A DNA stretch of 34,480 nucleotides from Desulfobacterales bacterium (GCA_020060085.1 JAGVAW010000325.1:1-34480), one strand, 5' to 3'; shown: positions 1 through 9,131, counted from the first letter of the stretch. Made by a program: numbers and translations. Notes: generated by a model not told the origin, from the letters alone.

Positions 1-1
1 C

Positions 2-640
2 CTTGTCGGCAACCGCCGCAGGGTTCTTATTTCGGATTTGGCCGGAAAATCCAACATTGAGTACAAGGCAAAGGAGCTGGGCATAGATTTGAACGGCGGG
101 GGCAACGGCCTGGATGCCGGGGCTGTTGTGCAGGAAATCAAGAAGATGGAGCACGCGGGCTATCAGTATGATGCTGCCGAGGCCTCATTCGAGCTTATGC
201 TCAAGAGAAAGTTAAATCTTCTGACCGCGCCATTCGAGTTTGAGAGCTTTCTGGTGACCATCCGCAAGGAAAAGGATTCGCCCTGCTGCTCCGAGGCCAC
301 CATAAAAATTGTGGTCAACGGCCAGGACCGATTCACCGCAGCCCAGGGAGCCGGGCCGGTCAGCGCGCTGGACAATGCATTGAGAAGGGCCTTGCGCCGC
401 TTTTACCCGGATGTTCTGGATGCAATCCGCCTTGTTGACTACAAGGTGCGGGTGCTGGATGGCCGGGACGGCACGGCAGCCAAGGTCAAGGTTTTCATTG
501 AATCAAGGGATAAGGAAAACATCTGGAAGACAATCGGGGTTAGCGAGGACATAATTGAAGCAAGCTGGCAGGCCCTTGCAGACAGCGTGCAGTATCCCTT
601 AAGCAAGATTTCTGCCCCCAAAAACAATTGCGGAGAATGA
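2..640 (+). CDS. cimA: Citramalate synthase / 2-isopropylmalate synthase family, C-terminal part (5' truncated by window edge)
   Basis: Frame is open from base 2 (LVGNRRRVLISDLAGKSNIEYKAKELGI...) through the listed ORF start at 38. The VGN.R.VLISDLAGKSN motif and LeuA-dimer-type C-terminal domain (ATIKIVVNG...GPVSALDNALRRAL) are typical of CimA. Followed by leuA. Confidence 0.85.
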   Translation, partial: LVGNRRRVLISDLAGKSNIEYKAKELGIDLNGGGNGLDAGAVVQEIKKMEHAGYQYDAAEASFELMLKRKLNLLTAPFEFESFLVTIRKEKDSPCCSEATIKIVVNGQDRFTAAQGAGPVSALDNALRRALRRFYPDVLDAIRLVDYKVRVLDGRDGTAAKVKVFIESRDKENIWKTIGVSEDIIEASWQALADSVQYPLSKISAPKNNCGE

Positions 641-814
641 AAATGAGCACCGGAAATGGAGTCAAAATCGCCACGGGGAAATTGTTTGAAGACAATTCTT
701 CCCCGTGGTGCACGCTTCCATGACTTGAATAAAAAGTCGCTCAAACCACGGGAGTTTGCTTTTGCGGCAAAAGCTTTTATCCGCCCCTAAAAAGGCTTTT
801 TGGAGATAAAGATC

Positions 815-2368
815 ATGGAAGACAAAAACAGGGTAATTATTTTTGACACAACCCTGCGTGACGGCGAGCAGTCGCCCGGCGCAAGCATGAATGTAAACGA
901 AAAGGTCCGTCTGGCGGGCCGTCTTGAAAAACTGGGCGTGGATGTTATTGAGGCGGGATTTCCTGCTGCCTCCCAGGGAGATTTTGACGCAGTGGCCGCT
1001 GTGGCGCAAAGATGCCGCAAAACCGGCGTTGCCGGGCTTTGCCGCACATCCAAGGCAGACATAGACCAGGCATGGGGCGCCATTTCAAAGGCAGTCAAGC
1101 CGCGCATCCATACATTTATCGCCACCTCGGACATCCACATGGAATACAAGCTCAAGATGAGCCGGGACCAGGTGATAGCAGCCACCATAGAAGCTGTGCG
1201 CTATGCAAGGACCCTTTGTGGCGATGTGGAGTTTTCGGCTGAAGACGGCAGCAGAAGCGACAGGGACTTTCTGTGCAAGGTCTTTTCCGCAGCCATTGGC
1301 GCGGGGGCCACAACGCTCAACCTGCCCGATACGGTGGGCTATGCCGTGCCAGAAGAGTTTTCCCAACTGGTGGCCTATGTGATTGCCCATACGGAAAACA
1401 TCCACAAGGCAGTGCTGTCCATACATTGCCACAACGATCTGGGCCTGGCCACGGCCAACACCCTGGCTGCCCTCAATGCAGGCGCGCGCCAGGCCGAGGT
1501 AACAATCAACGGCATTGGAGAGAGGGCAGGCAACACCTCTTTGGAAGAGGTGGTCATGGCTCTGCACACAAGGCCCAATTTCTTTGATCTCTACACCAGC
1601 ATCGTCACCGAGCAGATTGTGCCTGCAAGCCGCCTTGTGACCATGATAACCGGTATGGCGGTTCAGCCCAACAAGGCCATAGTTGGGGCCAATGCCTTTG
1701 CCCACGAGGCAGGCATTCATCAGGACGGGGTATTAAAAAACCCCATGACCTACGAAATAATGAAGCCCGAAGTGGTGGGGCTTTCCAGAAACAGAATGGT
1801 TCTGGGCAAGCATTCGGGGCGTCACGCCCTGCGCTCGCGTCTGGAGGAAATGGGCTATCTCATAAGCGATGATGAAATAAACACGCTGTTTGCCAGTTTC
1901 AAGGATTTGGCGGACAGGAAAAAGCATGTGGTGGATGAGGACCTGGAAGCCCTGGTGGCGGAAGCCATTTTGCGCACGCCTGAAACCTTTGCCCTGGAAT
2001 ACCTTCATGTTTCTGCGGGCAACACGGTTTATCCATCGGCCACAGTCAAATTGAGGGTGCATGACAAGCTGGTTCAGGGGGCGGAGTTCGGCAACGGCCC
2101 CATTGATGCCACCTTCAACGCCATATCCAAGCTCACCGGCTCAAAGGCCGAGCTTGCCCGCTTCATGGTGAGCGCGCTCACGGGCGGCACGGATGCCCAG
2201 GGCGAGGTTACGGTGCGCCTGAAGGAAAACGGCCTTCAGGCTGTTGGCAAGGGCGCAGACCCGGACATAATAACCGCAAGCGCCAAGGCCTTTATCAACG
2301 GATTGAACCGCCTGGAATACCTCAAGGCAAATCCCCTGCATTCCTCGCACACGGATATCTACGACTGA
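815..2368 (+). CDS. leuA: 2-isopropylmalate synthase
   Basis: FDTTLRDGEQSPGASMN, IHCHNDLGLATANTLAALNAGA, GIGERAGNTSLEE and HEAGIHQDGVLK motifs. ATG at 815 with GGAG upstream is preferred over the TTG at 800. Confidence 0.95.
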   Translation: MEDKNRVIIFDTTLRDGEQSPGASMNVNEKVRLAGRLEKLGVDVIEAGFPAASQGDFDAVAAVAQRCRKTGVAGLCRTSKADIDQAWGAISKAVKPRIHTFIATSDIHMEYKLKMSRDQVIAATIEAVRYARTLCGDVEFSAEDGSRSDRDFLCKVFSAAIGAGATTLNLPDTVGYAVPEEFSQLVAYVIAHTENIHKAVLSIHCHNDLGLATANTLAALNAGARQAEVTINGIGERAGNTSLEEVVMALHTRPNFFDLYTSIVTEQIVPASRLVTMITGMAVQPNKAIVGANAFAHEAGIHQDGVLKNPMTYEIMKPEVVGLSRNRMVLGKHSGRHALRSRLEEMGYLISDDEINTLFASFKDLADRKKHVVDEDLEALVAEAILRTPETFALEYLHVSAGNTVYPSATVKLRVHDKLVQGAEFGNGPIDATFNAISKLTGSKAELARFMVSALTGGTDAQGEVTVRLKENGLQAVGKGADPDIITASAKAFINGLNRLEYLKANPLHSSHTDIYD

Positions 2369-2405
2369 AAAAAGGCTTTTGTGCAAGTCAGCAGGCAAAT
2401 AAAAA

Positions 2406-2442
2406 GGGGAGGGGGTGGAAGGAACACCCTCTCCCCGCTTTT
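2406..2442 (+). terminator. Intrinsic terminator downstream of leuA
   Basis: GGGGAGGGGGTG...CACCCTCTCCCC stem (one mismatch) followed by GCTTTTTT. Confidence 0.75.
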
Positions 2443-2450
2443 TTAAAGCC

Positions 2451-3074
2451 TTATAAAAGACCGGCCTTTGCCTTTATTTTAAGCAGGCCTGGGCTTTTGT
2501 TCAGATACATGAGCGGCGAATCAAGCCCTTTTTCAATGAAAAGTTTTTCAAGGTCGTCAAAAAGCACAGGCCGGTCAGGCCAGGTGAAGCTTTTTCTTTT
2601 TTCCTGAAAAGCCTGCCAGGTTTTGCGTACACCCTGATTGGGGGCCAAAATCTGCCTTTCCAGCCTGTCGCATACAAACAGCGCGCAAACCACTGGGGGA
2701 ATCTGCCACAGGCAGCCGGTGTTTGAAAGATAGACGCAACGGCCATCCTGGCGGGGACTTTTTATAGCGTCCAGAATTGCATTTATCTGCTGCGGCGTGC
2801 TGATAACTGCGTTAATCAGCGCATCGGCAAAGAATGTGACAATGCCTTCCCGTGAGCAGCATGCGCTTGTTTTGTCGTTAAAGCAGGCGGAAGTGCAAAA
2901 GTCTTTGAACCTGGCTTTCTGGAATGCATCAAGCTCATTGCGGAAGGCAAGATAGGGCTTTATCTGCCCGGTGATTTCCCGGCGCAGGCTTTCCCCCTGA
3001 GGGCCTTGCAGATGCCGGGCCATCATCTCCCAGGTCCGGCGCTGCTCCAGATTATAGGCGCTTTCTGAGTTCAC
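2451..3074 (-). CDS. Cys-rich conserved hypothetical protein (possible metal-binding)
   Basis: 207-aa ORF, GTG start, 16 nt downstream of the cyclic-nucleotide-binding gene on the same strand. Cys cluster CTSACFNDKTSACCSREG plus further Cys. Confidence 0.6.
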   Translation of the reverse strand: MNSESAYNLEQRRTWEMMARHLQGPQGESLRREITGQIKPYLAFRNELDAFQKARFKDFCTSACFNDKTSACCSREGIVTFFADALINAVISTPQQINAILDAIKSPRQDGRCVYLSNTGCLWQIPPVVCALFVCDRLERQILAPNQGVRKTWQAFQEKRKSFTWPDRPVLFDDLEKLFIEKGLDSPLMYLNKSPGLLKIKAKAGLL

Positions 3075-3090
3075 CTTGCCGTACCGGCTG

Positions 3091-3573
3091 TTAGCAGTGC
3101 CTTGTTGCAGGAATTCCCTTTCTGCGGGCCAGCTCCTCCTGCACCTGATGAAAACGGGTGCGGATGACCTCTGCCATGTGGCTCATCACAATGTAGCCCA
3201 TGCGGGGGTCCTCTTCAAACAGGGCCAGCAGGCAGTCCCGGCCCACCTTGAGCAGACGGCATTTGTCCGTGGCGCAGTAGGCCGAAAGGCTGTAAATGGG
3301 CGAGTGCATGAGCGCAGACCAGCCAAGCACCTGGCCCTGGCGGACGCTTGTGATGTTGTCTGAAGAGGTGCTCTCCCGCCCAGGAATCTCAAAGCGAAGA
3401 TCCACCCGGCCTTCAAGCACCACAAAGAGGCTTTCCGCCTGCTGGCCGTCTGCAAAAATCCTTGCGCCCGCAGTGTACTCTTTCTCCTGGCAGCAGGCCT
3501 TGACCTTGTTCATCTGCCCTTGGTCAAGACCGTCAAAAATAAGAATTTGCGTAAAAATATCTTTGCTGGTCAT
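3091..3573 (-). CDS. Cyclic nucleotide-binding domain protein (Crp/Fnr-type effector domain; no clear HTH)
   Basis: YTAGARIFADGQQAESLFVVLEGRVDLRF... and GQVLGWSALM... are cNMP-binding beta-roll motifs. 160 aa. Confidence 0.8.
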   Translation of the reverse strand: MTSKDIFTQILIFDGLDQGQMNKVKACCQEKEYTAGARIFADGQQAESLFVVLEGRVDLRFEIPGRESTSSDNITSVRQGQVLGWSALMHSPIYSLSAYCATDKCRLLKVGRDCLLALFEEDPRMGYIVMSHMAEVIRTRFHQVQEELARRKGIPATRHC

Positions 3574-3627
3574 TTTTGTTTTCCTCTTTGCCCCAAAAAA
3601 GCTTTTATTGATGAGGGCTTAAAAACC

Positions 3628-5112
3628 TCATGGTATGAAAATCCTGGGGTCCGGAAAAAGTGGCAGGCCGCGCATGGCAGGCGTAACGCGCTCCACAGCG
3701 CGGGCAATGCCCTGGCCGGGCTTGCCCTTGCGGGCCATTTTCTTTGGCTTGCCTTCCTTTTCACGAATTGCCTCTGCTGTCTGCCATCCTGCGCAGCACG
3801 CACTTTCCATGGAGGCAGGAACCTGGGTTCTGCACCAGTCTCCGGCAACAAAAAGGTTTTCAACAGGTGTAACCACGGGTGGCCTGCGTCTTTCCGTGCC
3901 TGGGTGGGGGCAGTGGATGGCCATGGGTATTCTCACCACAAGGCTGTGGACAAGCTTGGCGCGCTTTGCCTCCGGCAGAAACTGGGCAAGCTCGGCAAGA
4001 GTGGTCTGCACAACCTGTTTGTCGGTCATGGAAGAGGCGCGCTGGCAGTAAATGCAGTTTGTGGTGATAAGAGAGTGCGGGCTTGTTCTGTGGGAGTAAA
4101 TGTTGGAGTAGTCGTAAAAGTCGCAGTTCAAGTCCTTTTCGTCAAACTCCCTTGCCCAGAACTGGCGGCGCGTGAGCTTTTTGTCGAACCACAAATAAGT
4201 GCTTATGTAGGGGGAAGGCTCGAAAAATTCCAGATCTTTAAAAGGCGATTTTGCGGCCTTCCAGTTTTCGGGAACAATGTGCTTCAAGGCTGTTGGCGGC
4301 AGGGCTGCCACAACATATTTTGCATGGATTGCAGAGCCGTCTGCAAGCTTTACTTCAAGGCCGGAGCTGTTGCGGCTTATTTTTTCGACCGCGCGGCGGG
4401 TAAAAACCTTTCCGCCGGATTTTTCAATAAGGGCCTGGGCCTGGGGTGCAAAAAGCTCCCCAAGGCCTCGGTCTGCAAAGCCCACATCATACTGCATGTG
4501 GCTTACCATAAGCTTGAAGAAGCGGAAGAGCGCTCCTGCCGAGCACTTTTCAAGAGGCACATTCATTATGGACATGCAGACAAAGCGCCAGAAGCGGTTG
4601 ATGAAGTTGTCAGTAACCCCAAGCTTTTTAAGCACGCTTAAAGCATCCACCCGGTCAAGGCGCAGAACATCCTGCTCCGAAAGGCCCATGCAGAACCATG
4701 CGGCCCGCCTGTTGGACAGGATATCCCTGATGGGGAAAAACTCCCTTTCACGGATTATGCTTGGCAAAAAGTTGAAGGGCGGGGGCAGGGGAGCCATGTT
4801 TATTTTGTAGATTTTTTCCCCCTTTGCGATATCTATAAACTTGCCCCGCTGCCACACAATGCAGTTTTCGGTTTTCAATATCCGCAGCAATTGGAGCATA
4901 TTGGGATATTCGGAAAGAAAAATGTGCGGGCCGACAGTAACCGAGTCCCCAGTGGTTTTGTCAATCCAGCTCCTTGCCCTGCCGCCCAAAATGTCATCCT
5001 GCTCAAAAACGGCAACAGAAAGGCCTGTTCCTATAAGGCCCACCGCCGTGGTAAGCCCGGCAAGGCCGCCGCCCACAATGACAACATCCATACTGGAATC
5101 TTGTTGAGACAT
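3628..5112 (-). CDS. FAD-dependent oxidoreductase, phytoene desaturase / amine oxidase family
   Basis: N-terminal dinucleotide-binding motif VVIVGGGLAGLTTAVGL, FEQDDILGGRARS, and C-terminal VENLFVAGDWCRTQVPASMESACCAGWQTAEAI. Confidence 0.85.
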   Translation of the reverse strand: MSQQDSSMDVVIVGGGLAGLTTAVGLIGTGLSVAVFEQDDILGGRARSWIDKTTGDSVTVGPHIFLSEYPNMLQLLRILKTENCIVWQRGKFIDIAKGEKIYKINMAPLPPPFNFLPSIIREREFFPIRDILSNRRAAWFCMGLSEQDVLRLDRVDALSVLKKLGVTDNFINRFWRFVCMSIMNVPLEKCSAGALFRFFKLMVSHMQYDVGFADRGLGELFAPQAQALIEKSGGKVFTRRAVEKISRNSSGLEVKLADGSAIHAKYVVAALPPTALKHIVPENWKAAKSPFKDLEFFEPSPYISTYLWFDKKLTRRQFWAREFDEKDLNCDFYDYSNIYSHRTSPHSLITTNCIYCQRASSMTDKQVVQTTLAELAQFLPEAKRAKLVHSLVVRIPMAIHCPHPGTERRRPPVVTPVENLFVAGDWCRTQVPASMESACCAGWQTAEAIREKEGKPKKMARKGKPGQGIARAVERVTPAMRGLPLFPDPRIFIP

Positions 5113-5375
5113 TTTTTCTCCCCAGACGAGCGTTTATAACGCAGAGCAATGACCCTGCGGGGCGCTTGCCGCCTTATGCAGTAAAAATAATTTCCCCATG
5201 CCTTTAAAGGATGCCCAAAGATTTGCCCGTTAATGCCTTTTACCCGATTGACAAAAACAGTAAGCCATTTGCCCTTGCGGGTCAACAGAAAGCTATTTTT
5301 GAGCATTCACAAACAAGCGCCAGTTTTTCTTGCAGGCTGTCTGGGCCGGGGCCTTATAGCTGCTGCGTTTTTTTT

Positions 5376-5403
5376 TTGACAGGCTGTGCTGCTGCTCTAT
5401 AAT
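5376..5403 (+). promoter_or_regulatory. Consensus sigma70-type promoter (TTGACA-16 bp-TATAAT)
   Basis: TTGACA at 5376-5381 and TATAAT at 5398-5403, spacer 16 bp, 129 bp upstream of the ATG at 5532. Confidence 0.75.
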
Positions 5404-5531
5404 TGCAGAAGCGGGAGATAAATAGCGGCAAAACCACATTTTTTTACAAGCATATTACAGGTTCCACCTTTTTGCCGGAAAATGCTATACTTAAAGGTAA
5501 AATAAACTCCTTGCAGGGTTTTGATTGCGCC

Positions 5532-6188
5532 ATGAGCAATGCTGATTACCAGACAGAGTCCAGCCTTGTGAAAGACCTTTCCGGAGGCCGGAGAAGGACA
5601 AGAGCAGGGGCTTTATCCGTCCTTTACAAAAGGTACAACAGCTCTCTGGCCTCCTTTGCGCGGCAAAGGCTTGTTGATGCTGGCAGAATAAAAAACACTC
5701 TAACCCGCTTCTGGCTGGATGCCGTTCAAAAGGGCGCATTGGGTGATTACAAGGGCGATATCCCCCTTGAGGCATATCTTACAAGGCGGCTGGATGAATA
5801 CATCCAGCAGGAAAACCGCAGCCTGTCGCCGGATGATGAGGATCTTGCCACCCGCCTGGACCTTGAGGAGGATTATTCCGGACGCCTTTCAGATGAGCAG
5901 CGCAGGCAAAGGCAAATGGAAAGCCGGGTGCTTGGCCGCAGTCTGGCGCTTATGGTCAGGCACTTTCCCCAGGACGCCGAGCTGGTCTGGGCGTATTTAA
6001 AAGGCATGGACAGCCAGCAGATGGCCCGAAAAAGCCTTCCCCCCGGTGCCAGCCAGCGAAGTGTTGCAGACAGGGCCGCAGAGATTGAAAAGCAGCTTTT
6101 AAAGCCCCACACAGGCTCTCTTGCCCGCTTTGAAATTCTTGTGGAGCGCTGCCGCAGGCAGGAGCAGGAGGCCAAACCAAAGCTTTAA
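5532..6188 (+). CDS. Divergent sigma70-like (ECF-type) protein
   Basis: ALSVLYKRYNSSLASFARQRLVDAG...LTRFWLDAV...YKGDIPLEAYLTRRLDEYI resembles sigma region 2; C-terminal helical segment resembles region 4. ATG 5532 preferred, because the listed start (TTG 5403) overlaps the -10 element. Confidence 0.55.
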   Translation: MSNADYQTESSLVKDLSGGRRRTRAGALSVLYKRYNSSLASFARQRLVDAGRIKNTLTRFWLDAVQKGALGDYKGDIPLEAYLTRRLDEYIQQENRSLSPDDEDLATRLDLEEDYSGRLSDEQRRQRQMESRVLGRSLALMVRHFPQDAELVWAYLKGMDSQQMARKSLPPGASQRSVADRAAEIEKQLLKPHTGSLARFEILVERCRRQEQEAKPKL

Positions 6189-6204
6189 GGACAAGGCAAG
6201 CCCC

Positions 6205-7020
6205 ATGAAGTTTGAGCATATCCGATACAAGGAAATACCCTTGGGCAGCAGGGAAGGCTCTGTTGACCTCAGCACGGGTGCGCTCAAACTCATTTTTTTC
6301 AACAAGGATGAAAAACTCCGCAGCCATGCAGTAAAACACCTCACCAACCTTGCCGAGGCCCAAACCACCTGGAAGAGCCTTTCAAACGACCAGGAAAAGG
6401 TTGTGGCCAGAACCATCAAGGATTTGCAGGTTTTAGGCTGCCCCCACATTGCCCTTAAAACCCTTATCCCGCCCTGCGACAGGGGCGACTACCGCTGCAA
6501 GCTCTACGACCTGTGCACGCCCAAGGTGAAGGAGCTGGAGGAAATCTACCTTGCAGCAGTGAGGGGCTTTGTGGAGGATGCTGCCCAAGCCCCCCGCCTT
6601 GCCGAATATTTTTCCGACAGGGATGGCGAATATGCCATCACCCTCATGCCGGAAAGGCCTGTGGTCATAAAGGCAGCTCTTCTGGACAAGCAGGCTTACA
6701 ACCTAGTCACTTGCTACGGAGGCGTGGACATTAGCTTTGCCCAGATGCGGGATGCTCAGCTTGCCATGATAAGAAACGAAGCCCGCAAAAAAAACATAAC
6801 CCTGCACGAGGAGGCTGCCTGGGGTATTGAGCAAGGCCCGGCAGATGATTTTGCCGGTCAGGCCCACGCAGGAGAAAAGGCCACTGAAAATCAGAAGGCA
6901 AAAGACAAAACCCGGCGGGCAAGATTCCGTGGCGGCGCGCAATCATGGCGGCGCTATCTGGACTCTCTGGATGAATTTTCCGGCGAAGATGCAGAGGGAT
7001 TTTTTGATGACGACCTTTAA
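6205..7020 (+). CDS. Hypothetical protein of unknown family, second gene of sigma-like cassette
   Basis: Continuous ORF from ATG 6205, 16 nt after the sigma-like gene. Contains Cys motif PPCDRGDYRCKLYDLC and an acidic C-terminus. No family recognised. Confidence 0.7.
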   Translation: MKFEHIRYKEIPLGSREGSVDLSTGALKLIFFNKDEKLRSHAVKHLTNLAEAQTTWKSLSNDQEKVVARTIKDLQVLGCPHIALKTLIPPCDRGDYRCKLYDLCTPKVKELEEIYLAAVRGFVEDAAQAPRLAEYFSDRDGEYAITLMPERPVVIKAALLDKQAYNLVTCYGGVDISFAQMRDAQLAMIRNEARKKNITLHEEAAWGIEQGPADDFAGQAHAGEKATENQKAKDKTRRARFRGGAQSWRRYLDSLDEFSGEDAEGFFDDDL

Positions 7021-7100
7021 GGGATTCTGACACTTTGCTTTAGGCCCGCCGGATTACAGTTGTTGGCCGGCAACAGGGCTTTTGGTTTTACGGGCAGGCA

Positions 7101-8735
7101 ATGGCGCAAGAGCAAAAGAAAAATATCTATTGGGAAGATATTTTTGAGCGCGCAACCTTGGTTGTGAGCGACCTGGATTATGCTGTTGAAAGGCTGGCGC
7201 ATATCCGGGCAGGGGCAGGCGCGGCGGAGCCGATTTTCCGGGCGCTTTGCGCGCGCGCCAGGCTGAACCAGGCCCTTGCCCTGATGGCAAACTCCCTGCC
7301 TGATGACTACAAGACTTATTTTATAAAGCTTAAAACCTGTTTTGAGAAAAACAGCGAAAAACTTTTTGGGATAATTGGCCAAAGGCGCGAGGAATATGAG
7401 CGGATTATAAATGAACAGGGTATCAGGCAAACCCGCGCCATGAACAGGCTGTTTGAAAGGCTTTGTTTAATGGCCCAGGATGGCTTTCTTCTGGAGGGCC
7501 TTCAGACGGATGAAATCCTACGCGAGGAGGGGCATCTTTTCCTTGTTCTGTTTCAGGATCTCGCCCTTGCCCGCGAGGAGCTTAAAGCAGCCCTTGCCGG
7601 GCAAATTGACGCCACAGGGTTTTTTGGAGAATTTGACAATTTTGAAAGCGTCTTTGTCCAGAACACAAAATATTTTGCTTGTCTGGAAGACCTCTGGCCT
7701 GCTTTGGCTGACCGGCAATTCAAAAAGCCTGCATCCTGGCTGGCAAGGCCCCCTTCAACCTGCGATGTCTACCGCCCCTGGCCAGATCCGGCAAAACTGG
7801 AATCTTTTGCACGGGCTTTTCGCATGGAGGCAATTGCTGCTGCAAAAGACTGCGAAATGGCCCAGCAGACCATTGCATTGGGCAAGGGCTTTTTAGAGCA
7901 GGACAAAATACCTCAAGCTTATGAGCATCTGGATTCCTGCCGGTTCTGCCGCAAGCTTCTTCTGGATGTGAGCAGGGCCTCATCTTACGATTTGGATGAG
8001 CCGACTCAAGATATAAATATATGGCCCGACCTGGAGCAGGCCCTTGGCATTGGCGGTTTCAGGCACAAAATCTGGCAAAGGGCCAATTCCTTTAAAAGGG
8101 CTTTTGCTCCTGCCCTTGCAACAAGGGTATTGGCAGGCCTTTTGTTGATCATGCTGCTTTTTGCTGGCCTTTGGTTTGGTTTTGGGCGCAAAGTTTTTTT
8201 GGGTGAGATTGTTTCTCCGCCCTCAATGCTGCCGACTTCGGCTTTGGAAGAGCCGGATGCAACAGCCCAGCCGGGCATTGTAAAAGATTTTGAGCCTGGA
8301 GAGAGGACAATAGGGATAAGGCTTTTTGGCCGCAGCGCAAGAAGCGGCGCAGCAGGTGGAGTCATGGGCGGCCTGGCTCCGGCTCCGCTGCCGCCAAGCG
8401 GTTTCCTGCATTCCGGCGACAGCTTTCAGGTGCATTTTGCCGTGGACAAGGCCTCATTTGTTTTTGTATTTTTTTTAGATTCATCGGGCAGCATTTCACC
8501 GCTGTTAAGGGGCAAGGCCAGCGCAGGGGAATATTTTGTTCTTCCGGGCATAAACAACTGGTACACTCTTGATAATGTTGCCGGAACCGAAACCGTTTGG
8601 GTGCTTGCCACCCATAGGCCCATACCCGATTTTTACGAGCGCCTGGAACTTTTAAGGGAAAAGGGCACGGATGCCGTGGGGGAAGTTTTCCCCGACTCAT
8701 ACCGGCAGGTTTTTTCCTTTGAGCACAGGCCGTAA
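7101..8735 (+). CDS. Membrane protein with anti-sigma-like zinc motif and DUF4384-like C-terminal domain
   Basis: EHLDSCRFCRKLL (H-x3-C-x2-C, zf-HC2/anti-sigma-like), one TM helix (ALATRVLAGLLLIMLLFAGLWFGFG), C-terminal SGDSFQVHFAVDKASFVFVFFLDSSGSISPLL...LPGINNWYTLD...ETVWVLATHRP typical of DUF4384. Confidence 0.7.
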   Translation: MAQEQKKNIYWEDIFERATLVVSDLDYAVERLAHIRAGAGAAEPIFRALCARARLNQALALMANSLPDDYKTYFIKLKTCFEKNSEKLFGIIGQRREEYERIINEQGIRQTRAMNRLFERLCLMAQDGFLLEGLQTDEILREEGHLFLVLFQDLALAREELKAALAGQIDATGFFGEFDNFESVFVQNTKYFACLEDLWPALADRQFKKPASWLARPPSTCDVYRPWPDPAKLESFARAFRMEAIAAAKDCEMAQQTIALGKGFLEQDKIPQAYEHLDSCRFCRKLLLDVSRASSYDLDEPTQDINIWPDLEQALGIGGFRHKIWQRANSFKRAFAPALATRVLAGLLLIMLLFAGLWFGFGRKVFLGEIVSPPSMLPTSALEEPDATAQPGIVKDFEPGERTIGIRLFGRSARSGAAGGVMGGLAPAPLPPSGFLHSGDSFQVHFAVDKASFVFVFFLDSSGSISPLLRGKASAGEYFVLPGINNWYTLDNVAGTETVWVLATHRPIPDFYERLELLREKGTDAVGEVFPDSYRQVFSFEHRP

Positions 8736-8816
8736 TAAAAAAGGCATTCAGCCGGGTTGAATGAAAATTTTGCCCGGCAAATATTTTTAAGCGCATTCCA
8801 GCAGGGAGAAGCAAAG

Positions 8817-9131
8817 ATGGCGGTTTACGAATACGAGCATATTCACGATGCCTGCAAAATCGGCAAGGTTTTTGAAGTGGTTCAGCCAATGGATGAAAAG
8901 CCCCTTAAAGTCTGCCCCCAATGCAAAGGGCCGGTCAAAAAGCTCATATCCCTTACCCACATCTGCATTCCTGTTTCCAACACAACATACAGGGAAAAGG
9001 GATTCACCAAGCTGGTGCGCCGGGAGGACGGGGTTTACGAAAATGTTACCCGCCGCGATGGAGAGTCCCGCTTCATGGTGCGGGACAACCCTGCCTCGGC
9101 TCCCGACATTTCCAAAATCATCACCGATTGA
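8817..9131 (+). CDS. FmdB-like zinc ribbon protein
   Basis: MAVYEYEHIHDAC...PLKVCPQCKGPVKKLIS matches the FmdB pattern; GGGAG upstream of ATG 8817. Confidence 0.75.
   Translation: MAVYEYEHIHDACKIGKVFEVVQPMDEKPLKVCPQCKGPVKKLISLTHICIPVSNTTYREKGFTKLVRREDGVYENVTRRDGESRFMVRDNPASAPDISKIITD

Noticed and set aside
640-815. T-box riboswitch upstream of leuA
   Set aside because: Searched by eye for AGGGTGGNACCGCG and a specifier-loop layout; not found. Only generic hairpins are present.
1085-1720. Minus-strand 211-aa ORF inside leuA
   Set aside because: Shadow of leuA; no independent evidence such as an RBS or domain.
3520-4641. Plus-strand 373-aa ORF
   Set aside because: Antisense to the FAD oxidoreductase gene with clear motifs on the minus strand; product is low-complexity mirror coding.
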